From Cordia subcordata (Eukaryota; Streptophyta; Magnoliopsida; Boraginales; Cordiaceae), in contig JAPTOF010000001.1 in assembly GCA_028554755.1 (NCBI GenBank), forward strand, positions 694,501 to 758,500: DNA of 64,000 bases, given 5' to 3'. Of this stretch, positions 12,501 to 23,911 are shown in pieces. Position 1 is the first letter of the stretch. Every line of letters begins with the position of its first letter. A model generated the notes under the pieces. It made no database searches and was not told where the DNA came from. It saw only the letters and a list, made by a program, of their open reading frames with translations. A program made the position numbers and the translations under genes.

Positions 12501-15160
12501 TTTAACAGGTGCATCTATATGGTACGTCCCTGGGAGGCTTCTTAGCGCAACTCTTCGCACAGCATCGTCCACGAAGGGTCAAGTCATTGGTACTTTCGAA
12601 CACATTTTTGGAGACAAGTACTTTCGCAGCTTCCATGCCATGGGCTCCTGTGTATGTGTTCATGTTATAAAGCATGTCTACTTGAGATTAGGATATTACC
12701 TTATTGCTGAAATCATATGTACAACTATCCTGCTTCCTTTACGCATAGTTTACCCTTTTGAGAATCCAATTTCAATCATCTGTTTTTCTGATTGGTAATG
12801 TAAGCATTTCATTCCCTAAATCAACAAAGTATATACATCACTAAAGTGATAAAAACTTCAAAGCCCAGGCTGTACACAAAAGAGTTGTTCTCTATAGTAT
12901 CCCTCCGTTGAATACGTTTGATGTCAGCTTTGATCCTTTCAAAAATAAGCTTGTCCGGAGAAACATGGGTGGCATAGACTCTATCATTTCTTCCACCCCA
13001 CAGGTGGTAGGTAATTAATATGCTAAATTTTCCTACTTATATGCGTTTCTGTTCCTTTCTTTTGGTTATGTTCTACCTTTTGGAATGGTAGTTGTGAAGG
13101 GATTTCGGACTTGCTTAAGATGCCCGACCTCTTTTGCATGTGTTCCCTTACTCCCCAGAAAATATGTCCTACAGTATTGAAGCCACTGCATGCTGAGTCA
13201 ACAGCTACAGGCAGCCACCAGTGGTCCTGTGGCATCTCAAGATATTTAGGATATTCTTTTGGCCATGCATTATTTTGCCCTCGATCGGTGTCCATGTTTG
13301 CAAAAGGTGTTTCATTTTTTTTTCTCATGTAGGACTCATACTTCTATAATCTGACCTGTTCCACTATTTGTTTTGAATGTGGCAGAGTTGGTTGGGCACC
13401 ATCATTCCTACTGAAGCGTTATGTCCTGACAGGTATTCGTGATGGTCCTCATGAACCTTTCATTGCAGATTCTGTCGACTTTGTTGTTTCTCAGGTAAAG
13501 TTTTGGTTGTTTACTTCATATCTCGTTTTAGTAGTACACTACAAAACCATCTATCTTAGGCTGTTAATAGACAATGCACTGCTTCATCCTGAGGCCTGTT
13601 AGCTTCTAATTTTACAAGAAATATCCGGCCCTAGGAAATTTACTAATCTCAATGACCAATTCTGCTCTATTCACTAAATTGGGACATAATCACATATTGA
13701 AGTCGAGCGGAAAAAAAAATTGAAGGTTGCAGGGCTTAGCTAAACATGAATCCAGATATGTAGCTTATTACTTTAATGTAATGAATGAACTTCTTTCTTT
13801 CAGATATTGCATCCTCTGCTTTTCCTTCTTTCTGCCAACTGACTTATAATGTCCTGCAAACACACATTATCTTGTATATAGAAGTTCTGCAGTTCTCCAT
13901 GCGGTCCTATCATTTTATACTTTCCTGTTGCATCTTGGTTCAGGATCATTTGTGCTCCTTTCTTCTTTTCCTCAAGCGGTGAAATTAAGCTTTCATGCAG
14001 GTCGAAAAACTCTCTAGAGATGACTTGGCCTCCAGGTTAACTTTGACCTCTGATGCTGCATCTGTTGGACCTCTTCAGCTTCCGGATTCTCATATCACTC
14101 TGATGGATGTATGTTAATTACGCTTCCATTTGACATCTTTATGCCTTTAATGCTAGACATGAAATGCATTTTCTTTAATCTGTCTGATAGATAATCTAAA
14201 ACAATTAGCAGAGATTTAAATATGTTAAGCTTGCAGTTTTGTTTTATCCTTTCAGTAATAGTTAAAATCCCACGAGCTCTTTTACGGTCAAATGTCACGT
14301 AAGTAGTTGTTTGAATTTGCTTGTTGATTATTATGTCGTGTTTTATTCATGATCATCATTGCAACGACCCTAATGACATCAGCTTGTGCTCAGAGTCTGA
14401 TGGACTGTTTTTCCTATCTTATAATCATGATGAATACTTTATAGCTTAATAGAGCAGGTGAAAATATTTGCTGATATATTGATTACATTTTCTTTGTACA
14501 ATTACTGCTGCTTGAAGACAAATGATTACTGCGCAATCCCCCAGCAGATCAAAGATCAGGTTAGTGAAAGGTATGCTGGTGCCAGACGAGCATACTTGAA
14601 AACTGGTGGCGATTTTCCATTTCTTTCACGCCCAGATGAAGTAAATCTTCATCTTCAGGTATTGAAGATTTTGTGGTCTTATTTTTGTAGTGCTTGTACT
14701 ACTTCTTGCTTTGTAATGTTAAAAGCAGAAATTCTTGAATTGATTAATGGTATCCAAATGGCAGCTACATTTGAGAAGAGTTGGTGTTGAAGCTCGCCCT
14801 GATCTTGTCCAAAATGCACCAAAGGATGGCGGCAGTGGAAGTTCTAGCCAGCAAGACGATAGAAGAGGAGATACTGATGATGCACCGAAGGATGATAAGA
14901 GGGACACCGAGACTTCTTCAACTACAAGCGAGCCGCCTCTGCTTCCAGAAAGTTCAGATGCCCATAATTTGGAAAATCAGCCCCTCAACAATGCAAAGGT
15001 TTTGGATGCTAGTGCTGAATGCCTTGCACGTCATCTACTCCATATCCTCTCTGAAACTTTTGTTCTTAACTATTTAACTCTCTCCTTGGGTACATTGTAC
15101 ATTAATTCCGAGTATTGTTGGAAACCTAGATACAGTTTACAGGAAATTAATGTACATTAA
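9554..15160 (+). CDS. maspardin-like alpha/beta hydrolase
   Basis: Eight exons: 9554-9625, 10898-11023, 11315-11413, 12509-12651, 13386-13494, 14001-14108, 14518-14658, 14765-15160, giving 397 residues. All junctions keep frame. The protein has the alpha/beta hydrolase layout of maspardin (human SPG21) and Arabidopsis At4g12230: the [17 protein letters not shown] segment, then the nucleophile-elbow position, which reads HLYGTSLGG, with Ser in GTSLGG (G-x-S-x-G). A cap-like region with [16 protein letters not shown] follows. The C-terminus from about residue 290 is a low-complexity Ser/Asp/Lys-rich tail typical of the plant members. The last exon has no obvious splice site before the TAA, but the extreme C-terminus is the least certain part. 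Substrate and enzymatic activity are not known for this family; maspardin acts on endosomal trafficking. Intron 4 carries a LINE remnant in antisense. The 5' leader has a GA tract. Confidence 0.92.
12830..13017 (-). pseudogene. LINE reverse-transcriptase C-terminal fragment, antisense in hydrolase intron 4
   Basis: On the minus strand a frame from about 13013 down reads [15 protein letters not shown], then [16 protein letters not shown], and stops at TGA. This matches the LW-x-x-RN-x-R signature of the region after the zinc-binding RVT domain at the C-terminus of plant L1-like LINEs. Only the tail is present. It lies inside the 734-bp intron (12652-13385) in the opposite orientation to the gene. 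Confidence 0.6.
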
Positions 15161-18100
15161 ACCGGGCAGTATATGCGAGTTGACTATTGTTCTTTGCGAA
15201 ATTCTTTTTATGCTTTTGGAGAAAACAAGAACACTTTGGCTTGTTTGTCCATCAGTGTTGTCTGTTCCATTGCGACTTTCTCGTATTCTTCACAAGGTGC
15301 TCTAATGTAATACTTCTAAGTTTAAGCACGTGTTTTTAAAACGATAACGGTTGAAAAATCAACATTATATGAACTATATAACCTCGGAAGTCTGGGTGTG
15401 CTACCCGGAAAAAGTTTGCGTGGTCGAGCATCTTGGGATCGGGGTAACAAAAGTAAACTCTCTGCAATGAGTGAGCTTTTCTGATAAGAAAGTGAAAATC
15501 CAAAAAGAGGCGCTCTCTACCCGCTTTTGGAGCGCAGCAACATCCTAAAAAGAAGATACCATGAAAAGGATGTTACCAAAAACCAGTGAGTTATGACAAT
15601 GAACACCAACTCATCAAGGCATATGGAGATGGAAGCCAGTTCATGCGACCATGTTTCTGCTCTTGGTCCTGTACATGATCTTCAGCCATCAGCCTCGTTC
15701 ATTCTTCCTTTCATCATTTTCTTTCTTTCTTTCTTTCTTTTAAAACTAATTAGCTGGCTCTTCATTTCAAAAGTTGGCGGCAGATTATGTGAGGTATCAA
15801 AAGGGTCTTTGTTCTTAAACTATATCTATCATAGATACAATCTGTATTGGAGAGATTTTTCTTTTCTTTGCTTCGTTTTATATTCCAAAACTTGAGAAGA
15901 TTTTTTTTCTTTTTTCCTATTTATTAGTTTAAGTGTCTCGACAAAATAAATTATATCCCCATCATAACCATTCAGTTCAGAATTGCCCTTCATATAGATC
16001 AAACAAATACATAACATTTTTATACTCAAATCAAATTTGAACAGTTTGCTAGCATAAAGCCCCACCAGCATCTTCTTTTAATAATCTTGGTTCTCACTAG
16101 GTTCTCATCACCAATCCTAAGGTTTTTATAGGCTTAACCTCTCTCTCATTCAAAAATAATATATTGGGATGTCTTGGTTCAAGAAAAAATAAAGCTAGAT
16201 CTGCTCTTCGTACATGAGATATCATGTTTGACACCGACGTTTTCTACACTGCGTCCCAGTTACATATGTTGCCTTTTAGCTTATAATATGTCTTATGGCC
16301 CTCCGTCGTATCTTAGAGAAAACAGAGAAAAAAGTGCAAACTTATTGTGTCTACATAATTAAACCCCTACTAAGCTGGGAGGCATACTTATATATTTTGA
16401 TAATTAAAGAAGAGGAAAAAGTAAAGCCACTCTTGCAATTCATTTATGTGGATTACCTTTATGAAAAGTACAAAAGAAGATGAAATAGTAGTTAAGACTA
16501 ACCTTCTAATTCTCGAAACGTAAGCATTCTGTATTGATCAACGTATCCGAACTACCGTAAGAATTCTTAAAAGTAATAAAAACGTTAAATGTAAATGATT
16601 TTAAATATTATAATAATATTTTAAAAAAAAAAAAAAAAGATGTGCACATACGTGTTGTAATATAGAAGTCGAAGAGACATTTTATCATATTTGAAGTTGG
16701 AGAACAGATTCATCCCCAGCCCAGCTAGCTGTGACTAGACTAATTAGTAATCTGATGGTACGTGTGTCTCTTTTGTATGCCACTTAATTATTTCCATCAG
16801 TGGAATTCTCTTTGCAGGTTAGAGTCAAACATCTAAAGAATTCATGACTTTAATACTCTCTTTCCAACACAATCATGTCGTGAATGGTGGGAAGCTATCA
16901 GAAGCTTCATTGAAAAAATTTTCTTTCCAGATGACCAAAATTCATTTTTGTCGGTCTTTCCACTGTTATCCTTAAATCTTTTCCTTTTTTTCTTTTCAAG
17001 ATTTATGAATGTTTAACCCTATTCATTAATTAGTTGGATGGGTAGTTTTGGACCATTGACAATGATGTTTTTGAAAATTTTGTCTTGGCTGCCAATAAAG
17101 TTGGTAATCTACTTTTGTCGCTGGTCATGATGAAAGTCATTTATATATGCATGAGCTATTGCTTCTACAGATTAAGTAAATACAGATATTACAAGGCATG
17201 GTTGTTGAGGATCTGGGTGGGTGCCAGTTGCCATTGCAGTGCCTCTATCTATCTACATGATATCTCATAAGAATTTTAAAAATATAAGTAATTTTAGTTT
17301 GAAAAAGAATAGCCTTTTAATTAAATATATAAAAATATCTCATAAAAAACTTTAAATATATAAATAATTCTAGACCGATCTTTATGCAAGATAAATGTAT
17401 ATATATTAATCTACTCTCACATGCATGCTTTTCTGCATGTTTCCTTCAGTCTAGTTTCTTATCGAAATGTGCTAAACCGAATGAAAGATAACAAAATTGA
17501 GAGATGAGTTGGAACTAGAAATGACGCAATAGGCCTATTGGCCTTTAGTAGAATATAATCAAGCTGCAGGTCTAAACTTTGAACTGCTAATATCATAATC
17601 TTAATAATTGCTATGTCTCAAAAACTCAAATTTAGTATACTTATTAAAAATATATATAGCTCGATTTATTCTTAAAACTCATAATATTAACTTATGAACA
17701 CATCGGACCTATCGCCCTTTTGCCCCAACTAGGAAATTACAAGCAGTTTGCTCAAGTTAAAAACTTCCTCCACCTAAACCATAAAATTATTCAGCAATGT
17801 ACATAGAGCTAGAAGAACTTTTATGAGTTGTCGCGGGACGAACAAATGATTAGTATTTCGAATCCGAGGTAGAGAAAACGATTCTTTGTTGTCGGAGTAT
17901 AAGAATTAAATATGGTAAATAAATTGTCATGTCAAATTAGACGACAAAAAGAAAAAGTTAAATGTCGGAGCAATATGTTAAATTAATACATCTCAATTAC
18001 TGTATAAAAGATGAAAGGGTGGTGACGTAATTAACATGTCAATGTGGGAATAACATAAGATTTCCGGAAATAAGATCAAGACCTACCATTTTTTCTGTGC

Positions 18101-18457
18101 CCATGCATGTTTAAGACTTCAAAAATCCATGTTTAAATTAATCTAAAAGTCCAGCGAAACTCAAATAGGGTCAACACCATGAGGTTGGCCAAGCTGTTGA
18201 GCCAAGGTTAGATTTCTTAATTAGCGGTTTTGACTTTTAAGCTTCTCAAATTCATGATAAAGAATAAATGTCCCCTACCCTTTATGCTTACAATGATTAG
18301 TATAATACAATTGGTATTTATATCATTAGTTTGATTGATTTGATTAAAAGAATCCAAAGCAAGATTTAAAAATATATCATGCACTGCGCATTTGCACATC
18401 TAAGTGCGAACGAGAAACAGGTATCTGCATTTTCCCTTTTTAATGCACACATACATA

Positions 18458-18511
<54 letters not shown>

Positions 18512-19723
18512 ACACTTCTGGTATTTTTAATTAATTTGTAAAATAGTAATTAAAATAACTTGTTCTTGTGGTATAATTAAGAGAAGGTAGAAAAGCAAAA
18601 AAGAATAGTAAATTTTATACACAGCCCTCGAAATACGAAGTGGATTGAATAGGGAGGAGTTATACTGATCAGTGAATGAAAATGATGGATCACTGTATCT
18701 CTGCCTCACCTGGTCCCGTAACTATAAGTGCCCACTACAATATTGCAATGTGTGTAGTGGATATTGATCTAATATATCGCACATCAAGTTGATGAAATTC
18801 GATCACGAGTCCTTATACAATCATGTGCTATCTAATTACAAGTATATATGGTAACTAAATTAGGGTAGTTCTTGTTTATTAATTCACTTAACAAATTAGC
18901 TTTTTCGCCAATAGTTTAAATGAAATTATGGACTTTCTACTATTTATGTAGTCTTTTAATTACCATGCCAAAGAATATCTCATTAAATCAAATTATGCAT
19001 AAATTATCAACTCAAAGTATTAGTTTCTTTTAAAATTCTTTTTGTTATTCAATCTTTCGTATATATCAACATAAACTTCTAAGTCGTTCTAATTCTACCC
19101 AATCAAAACTACTTATTCTTAATTTAAAAAATCATTCAATCAAGTCTTTTTTTTCCTTTTTTTTGGTTGAACGATTAAGTATTTGGTCCGTTATATAAAT
19201 ACGAAAGCTTAATATATACTAAAAAAGTAATTAAGATAGATCATTTCGATTCAAACACAAGATGTAAAAGATTCTTGCCAAGTGTTTGGGATTGGGTTAT
19301 CAATCTGGAAAAATATAGCAGATTGATTTTTTCTAAATTGGCAGAAGAGTGAAATTAATATCTTATTTCATGTGGAGAAATAAATTCCGCGAAGTCTAAC
19401 GGTAAATTATTGTCTAATACTTAACCTGCGCGTAGGATGAATGTGCATGCATGTGTTAAAGTACGCCCAGAAAAGTCCACAGTATATTCAAGTTTAAAAA
19501 AACAAAAAACTAAAAAGTACGCTCCCAAGTCGTACCTCTTTTACATCCTTTTCCCATTGACAAACGGAACTTTCTCTTCATCTCTTTCTCTCTCACACAC
19601 AAACACACATTAGCTCCTCCTCTTCCTCCAAGAAGACTCTGCAGCATTCAATTCCTTTCGACGAATCCAAATCCTTAACACCCACGTAAAAAGTTTCGTT
19701 TTTCCATAGCCAAATACAGAAAG
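15161..19723. other. intergenic region between hydrolase and LRR kinase
   Basis: 4.5 kb, AT-rich, with no gene recognised. It holds a (TTTC)n run (15719-15741), a diverged direct repeat of about 70-bp period at 17263-17375 (CTCATAAaAAnTTTAAATATA), and a (CA)n(TA)n microsatellite (18448-18512). The last 250 bp are pyrimidine-rich (CTCTTTCTCTCTCACACAC) and look like the kinase 5' leader. Confidence 0.55.
18448..18512. repeat. compound (CA)n(TA)n microsatellite
   Basis: A CA/TACA run passes directly into a TA run, about 65 bp. Confidence 0.9.
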
Positions 19724-22700
19724 ATGAATGGCACGAGTGCTATTAAACATTCTCTTTTCGTTAGTCTCTTCATTCTTGCATACTTTTCTGTAAAGCCTGT
19801 TATTGGGAACGCAGAGCTGAGAGCGTTGATGGAAATAAAATCATTTCTGGACCCGGAAAACAAGTACCTTTCATCATGGACAAATGGTGGTGATCCATGC
19901 ATTTCATTCGAAGGTGTGGCTTGTAATGAACACAGAAAAGTGGCCAACATATCGTTACAAGGCAAACGGCTCACCGGAAAAGTGTCGCCGGCGGTGGCTG
20001 AGCTCAAGTGCTTATCGGGTTTGTACTTGCATTACAATTCTTTGACTGGAGAGATACCAAAAGAGATTGGCAATTTAACTGAGCTGACTGATCTTTATCT
20101 TAACATGAATAATCTTTCTGGGGGTATTCCACCTCAGATGGGAGGCATGGCGAGTCTTCAAGGTCAGTTCCTGATTTTAATGGATGTTTTCTTTCATTCT
20201 TTTCTTTTTTGGTTGTAAGTGGATTGATTTTTATCTCTTGCTTCTCGGAAAGTAGTCGTTTACTAGCGGTATAATTAGTTATATTACTGAAGAACTCTTC
20301 ATTCTTTTTATAGTTCTCTTTCTTCTTCTGAAAGGTAAGGTGGAAAAGAGTTACAAAATTTTGCGTAGATCTTTTGTCATGTTCGTTGAGCTTCTGTGGT
20401 TTATGGAATTGCTTACTTTTGAAGACTTGATCTGTGCAAAAGAACTTTTAACTTTTTCTTTAACTTTTATTTACTGGTCATTTTTGGGTGAATAGAAATT
20501 CTGGTAATGCGCTTACAGGTGGATATTTGTTGTTGTTCAGTGTTGGACCTTTGTTGTAACCAGCTCACGGCAAGCATACCTACAGAAATTGGGTCCCTGA
20601 AGAAATTGAGTGTTCTTGCGCTGGAAAATAACAACCTAACGGGGCAGATTCCTCCAAGCTTAGTAACTCTGGAAATGCTAAAGAGAGTGAATTTGAGTTT
20701 CAATCGCCTATCTGGTTCAATTCCAGCGGGGTTGGCTAAGCTTCCCCAATTGGAGTTTCTTGATGTGGAGACTAATTCACTCTCTGGGATTGTCCCTACT
20801 GGTCAGTTGTCCTTTTTTTTTTGTATATACTCTATTATTTGATAATGCCCTTTTCAAAAATCCCGAGTAGTTTCTATCTGAATCTTTTTGGATCTGATGT
20901 GAAGGTTTGAAGAGACTGAATGGAGGATTTCATTTTAAGAACAATCCTGGTTTATGTGGGGCTGGATTTTCTTCACTGAGAAGATGCAATGCCTGGGATG
21001 CTGAAGATGTGAATAATGTTGTACCCTTTGCACCAGAAATGAATAATACTGACCCGATAAACATTCCTCAATCTGGAAATTTCTCAAAGCATTGCAATCA
21101 GACTCGTTGTAAAAGTTCATCGACGCTTCGACAAATAGGAATTGTTGCTGGGTCAACTGCATTTGCAGTCACCTTGATGATTGCTGTATTCATTGGCATC
21201 ATCTGTTACCGCAGGCGTCAACAGAAAGTTGGGAACACATCTGACTCTTTTGACGATCGGATTAGCAGTACTGATGTAATGATCAAGGAATTCTCTGGGA
21301 GAAGTCCTTCTCCACTGGTGACTTTAGAATACTCTAATCGTTGGAACCAAATGGTTGCTGAGCAGAACTGCAGCGTTGTCTGTGAGGTTTTACAGGGGTC
21401 CAAGTTTAACTTGGAAGAGGTTGAATCTGCAACTCAACATTTCTCAGAGATGAATCTATTAGGAAAGAGCAAATTCTCTGCTGTCTATAAAGGAATTTTG
21501 AAAGATGGGTCACTTGTGGCCATCAAAAGTATAAATGTGATAAGCTGCAAAACGGATGAAGCTGAATTCATGAAAGGGTTGAGACTGCTGACCTCTCTGA
21601 AACATGCTAACCTTGTTAGACTGAAGGGTTTCTACTGCTCAAAGGGCCGCGGCGAGTGCTTTCTGATATATGATTTTGCTTCTAAAGGGAACTTGTCACA
21701 GTATCTTGATAAAGAAGATGACAGCAGCTGTCTTCTTGGCTGGTCCACCAGGGTTTCCATTATTACTGGAATAGCAAAAGGTTAGCTAGATGTACTACAG
21801 TTAATAACATATTTCAATTTACCATTTGCTTAAAATTTCCTTCACTTCGTCCTCTATTTTAGGATTTAGGTTACCAGGTAAAGTTGTAATTTCTTGAAGT
21901 GTTCTGTATCTTATCTATTTCAAGTATGATTTCATGAAAAAGAAACTAGGATGTAGGATATAAGATGTTAAGAATAAGTTTTAACCAGTAGATGTATAGC
22001 CATAATACACAGGTCCTACAAGAATCAAATCATTCATTAAATTGAGTTGACAGACTCAATAATTTCAAGTCCCTTTTACCTCTTCAGAGAAAATGAATGC
22101 TAGTCTGCTCAAGACAAAGCAGTTATTGCTGTCTCCTGACCAACAGGCCAGAAAAAGTTGAGTCCTTGAAAGAACTTGATGAGTGGCAAGTAATATCTTA
22201 AAGTTCACTCCGTCAGATTTTTCTAAAATGCTTCTGAGTCTAGCTTTCAAGAAGTTAGAGGACATTTTCCATGTTAAAAAGTTGGATGCTGACTCTTGAG
22301 CTGAGGGTTTAGAGTCTATTTCCTTCACATTTTCATGTAGAATGAATTGCAGTGCTTGATTCATATAGATTACTTCCATCTTGTTGTGTATAAGATCAGT
22401 GTGCCGTATTTCACCTTCCTGCAGGTATAGAGTACTTACACAGCACTGAAGCAAACAAGCCTCCAATCGTTCACCAGAACATATCTGTGGAGAAAGTTCT
22501 CCTTGACCAACAGTTCACACCATTGCTATCAGATTCTGGTCTTCTAAAGCTCCTTGCTGATGATGTTGTTTACTCAGCTCTCAAAGTCAGTGCAGCCCTT
22601 GGATGCATGGCCCCTGAATACATCACCACAGGTCGTTTCACAGAAAAGAGCGATGTCTACGCATTTGGAGTGATCATCCTTCAAATACTCTCTGGCAAAA

Positions 22701-22903
22701 CACTTGTTACCCACTCAATGCGCTTAGCAGCTGAATCCTGCAATTTTGAAGTGTTCATTGATCCAAATCTCAAAGGCAACTTCTCTGACTCTGAAGCAAC
22801 TAAGCTGACAAAACTTGCTTTGGCTTGCACTCACGAAAATCCTGACAACAGACCAACCATGGCTTCAATCATCAAGGATGTGAGCATTCCTGGCGGAAGT
22901 TGA
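19724..22903 (+). CDS. LRR receptor-like kinase with degenerate kinase motifs (LRR-IV type)
   Basis: Four exons: 19724-20162, 20541-20801, 20905-21780, 22425-22903, giving 684 residues. Order: signal peptide (about 1-30), an LRR N-cap with a Cys motif (GGDPC), about five plant LRRs with LxGxIPxxIGNLxxL pattern, a juxtamembrane Cys cluster, one TM helix (about 310-334) followed by YRRRQQK, and an intracellular kinase fold. The ATP-lysine is kept (VAIK, about 441). The glycine loop is LGKSKFSAV, lacking the second and third glycines. The catalytic loop reads HQN (about 542-544) instead of HRD and the Mg motif reads DSG (562-564) instead of DFG. The APE motif is intact. A pseudokinase or atypical kinase that signals as a scaffold is therefore likely. 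From memory, Arabidopsis At2g45340, At4g22730 and At5g51560 (LRR-IV) are closest, and I believe some share the HQN/DSG change. The ligand is unknown. Confidence 0.93.
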
Positions 22904-23911
22904 CAACTATTTCATCCTATGGAACTGCTAATCTTGAACAATCAGAGACATCACCATGCTCCTGATACTGCTTTTACGTCTCGTACTTTCTCAAGGCCAA
23001 AGCTCTTTGAAGCATGTATATCAATGTTGGTCCTTTGGTACATAGAGTTGCGACGACTAGCCTTCTGGAAGGGTTGTAATAAGTCTACACCAATAGTGGC
23101 TAAGAATTTGAAGCTTGAAGAAGGTTTAAAATAGAGATGAAAGAGCAGGTGTTGCCCTGTTAGTCCTCTGCACCTAGAATTCTGAGCCCTTCCTCTACCT
23201 GGGACTAGAATTCTGAGCCCTTCCTCTACCTTACCTATCTTATGATATACAACCTCCATACATTTTCTAATACTGCCACTGCATGATAAAGGTTTCGTTG
23301 TTTTTCCTGATCTCCTTAAATGGCAATGACAAATATCTCATGTAGCCTAAATGACTTGACAGTGATGTGTGTCTTATTAACCCAAGAGGACAAGACCAAG
23401 AGATAATAAAATAACTCAAAAACAGGAATAGATATTCTCAACTAAAATAAAATCATTAGTTAACAAATCAATCAGCTTAATGGAAAAACGGGTCATATAG
23501 GAGGAGATGCGACTGCCAACAAGATTAAAAATGTGCTCAAACTTGACTAACTGCAGTATCTTACTCTTACCACTTTTGTTCTGTATCATGTGCAGGGGAC
23601 GATAGTATGCTTCTAGGCCACAGTTTCCCAAGTAAAAAACAGGTAAAGAAATAAAATTAATTAATCAGGAGCAGCTTGTAACTCTACCCCAGTATAAGCA
23701 TTGGTAAGGAGACTGCCCAACGAGAAAGCTCTACAACAGGTTTTGTATAATTAGTCTTTTATCACTGCTACAGAAGCATCAGTCAATAGAGCACACACGT
23801 TTTCCTTGCTCACTTTATGCGCTAGGAATTCCTATTTTTATTTTTCAGGGGCAGAAGAGCCAAATACTGCATAATCTCAATATCTATGGAAGGTAAATCT
23901 CCTAGAACATG
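22904..23911. other. convergent intergenic region (kinase and IBA57 3' ends)
   Basis: No gene. It contains a near-tandem 27-bp duplication (23174-23200 and 23205-23231) with the core CTAGAATTCTGAGCCC, four bases apart. Confidence 0.6.
23174..23231. repeat. 27-bp direct repeat, 31-bp period
   Basis: Two identical copies of a 27-bp segment (CTAGAATTCTGAGCCC core plus TTCCTCTACCT), separated by GGGA. The identity suggests a recent local duplication. Confidence 0.9.

Noticed and set aside
13023..13328. 101-codon antisense frame in hydrolase intron 4
   Set aside because: It sits next to the LINE fragment and could be part of it or a captured piece, but no motif is recognisable, so it is not listed as a gene.
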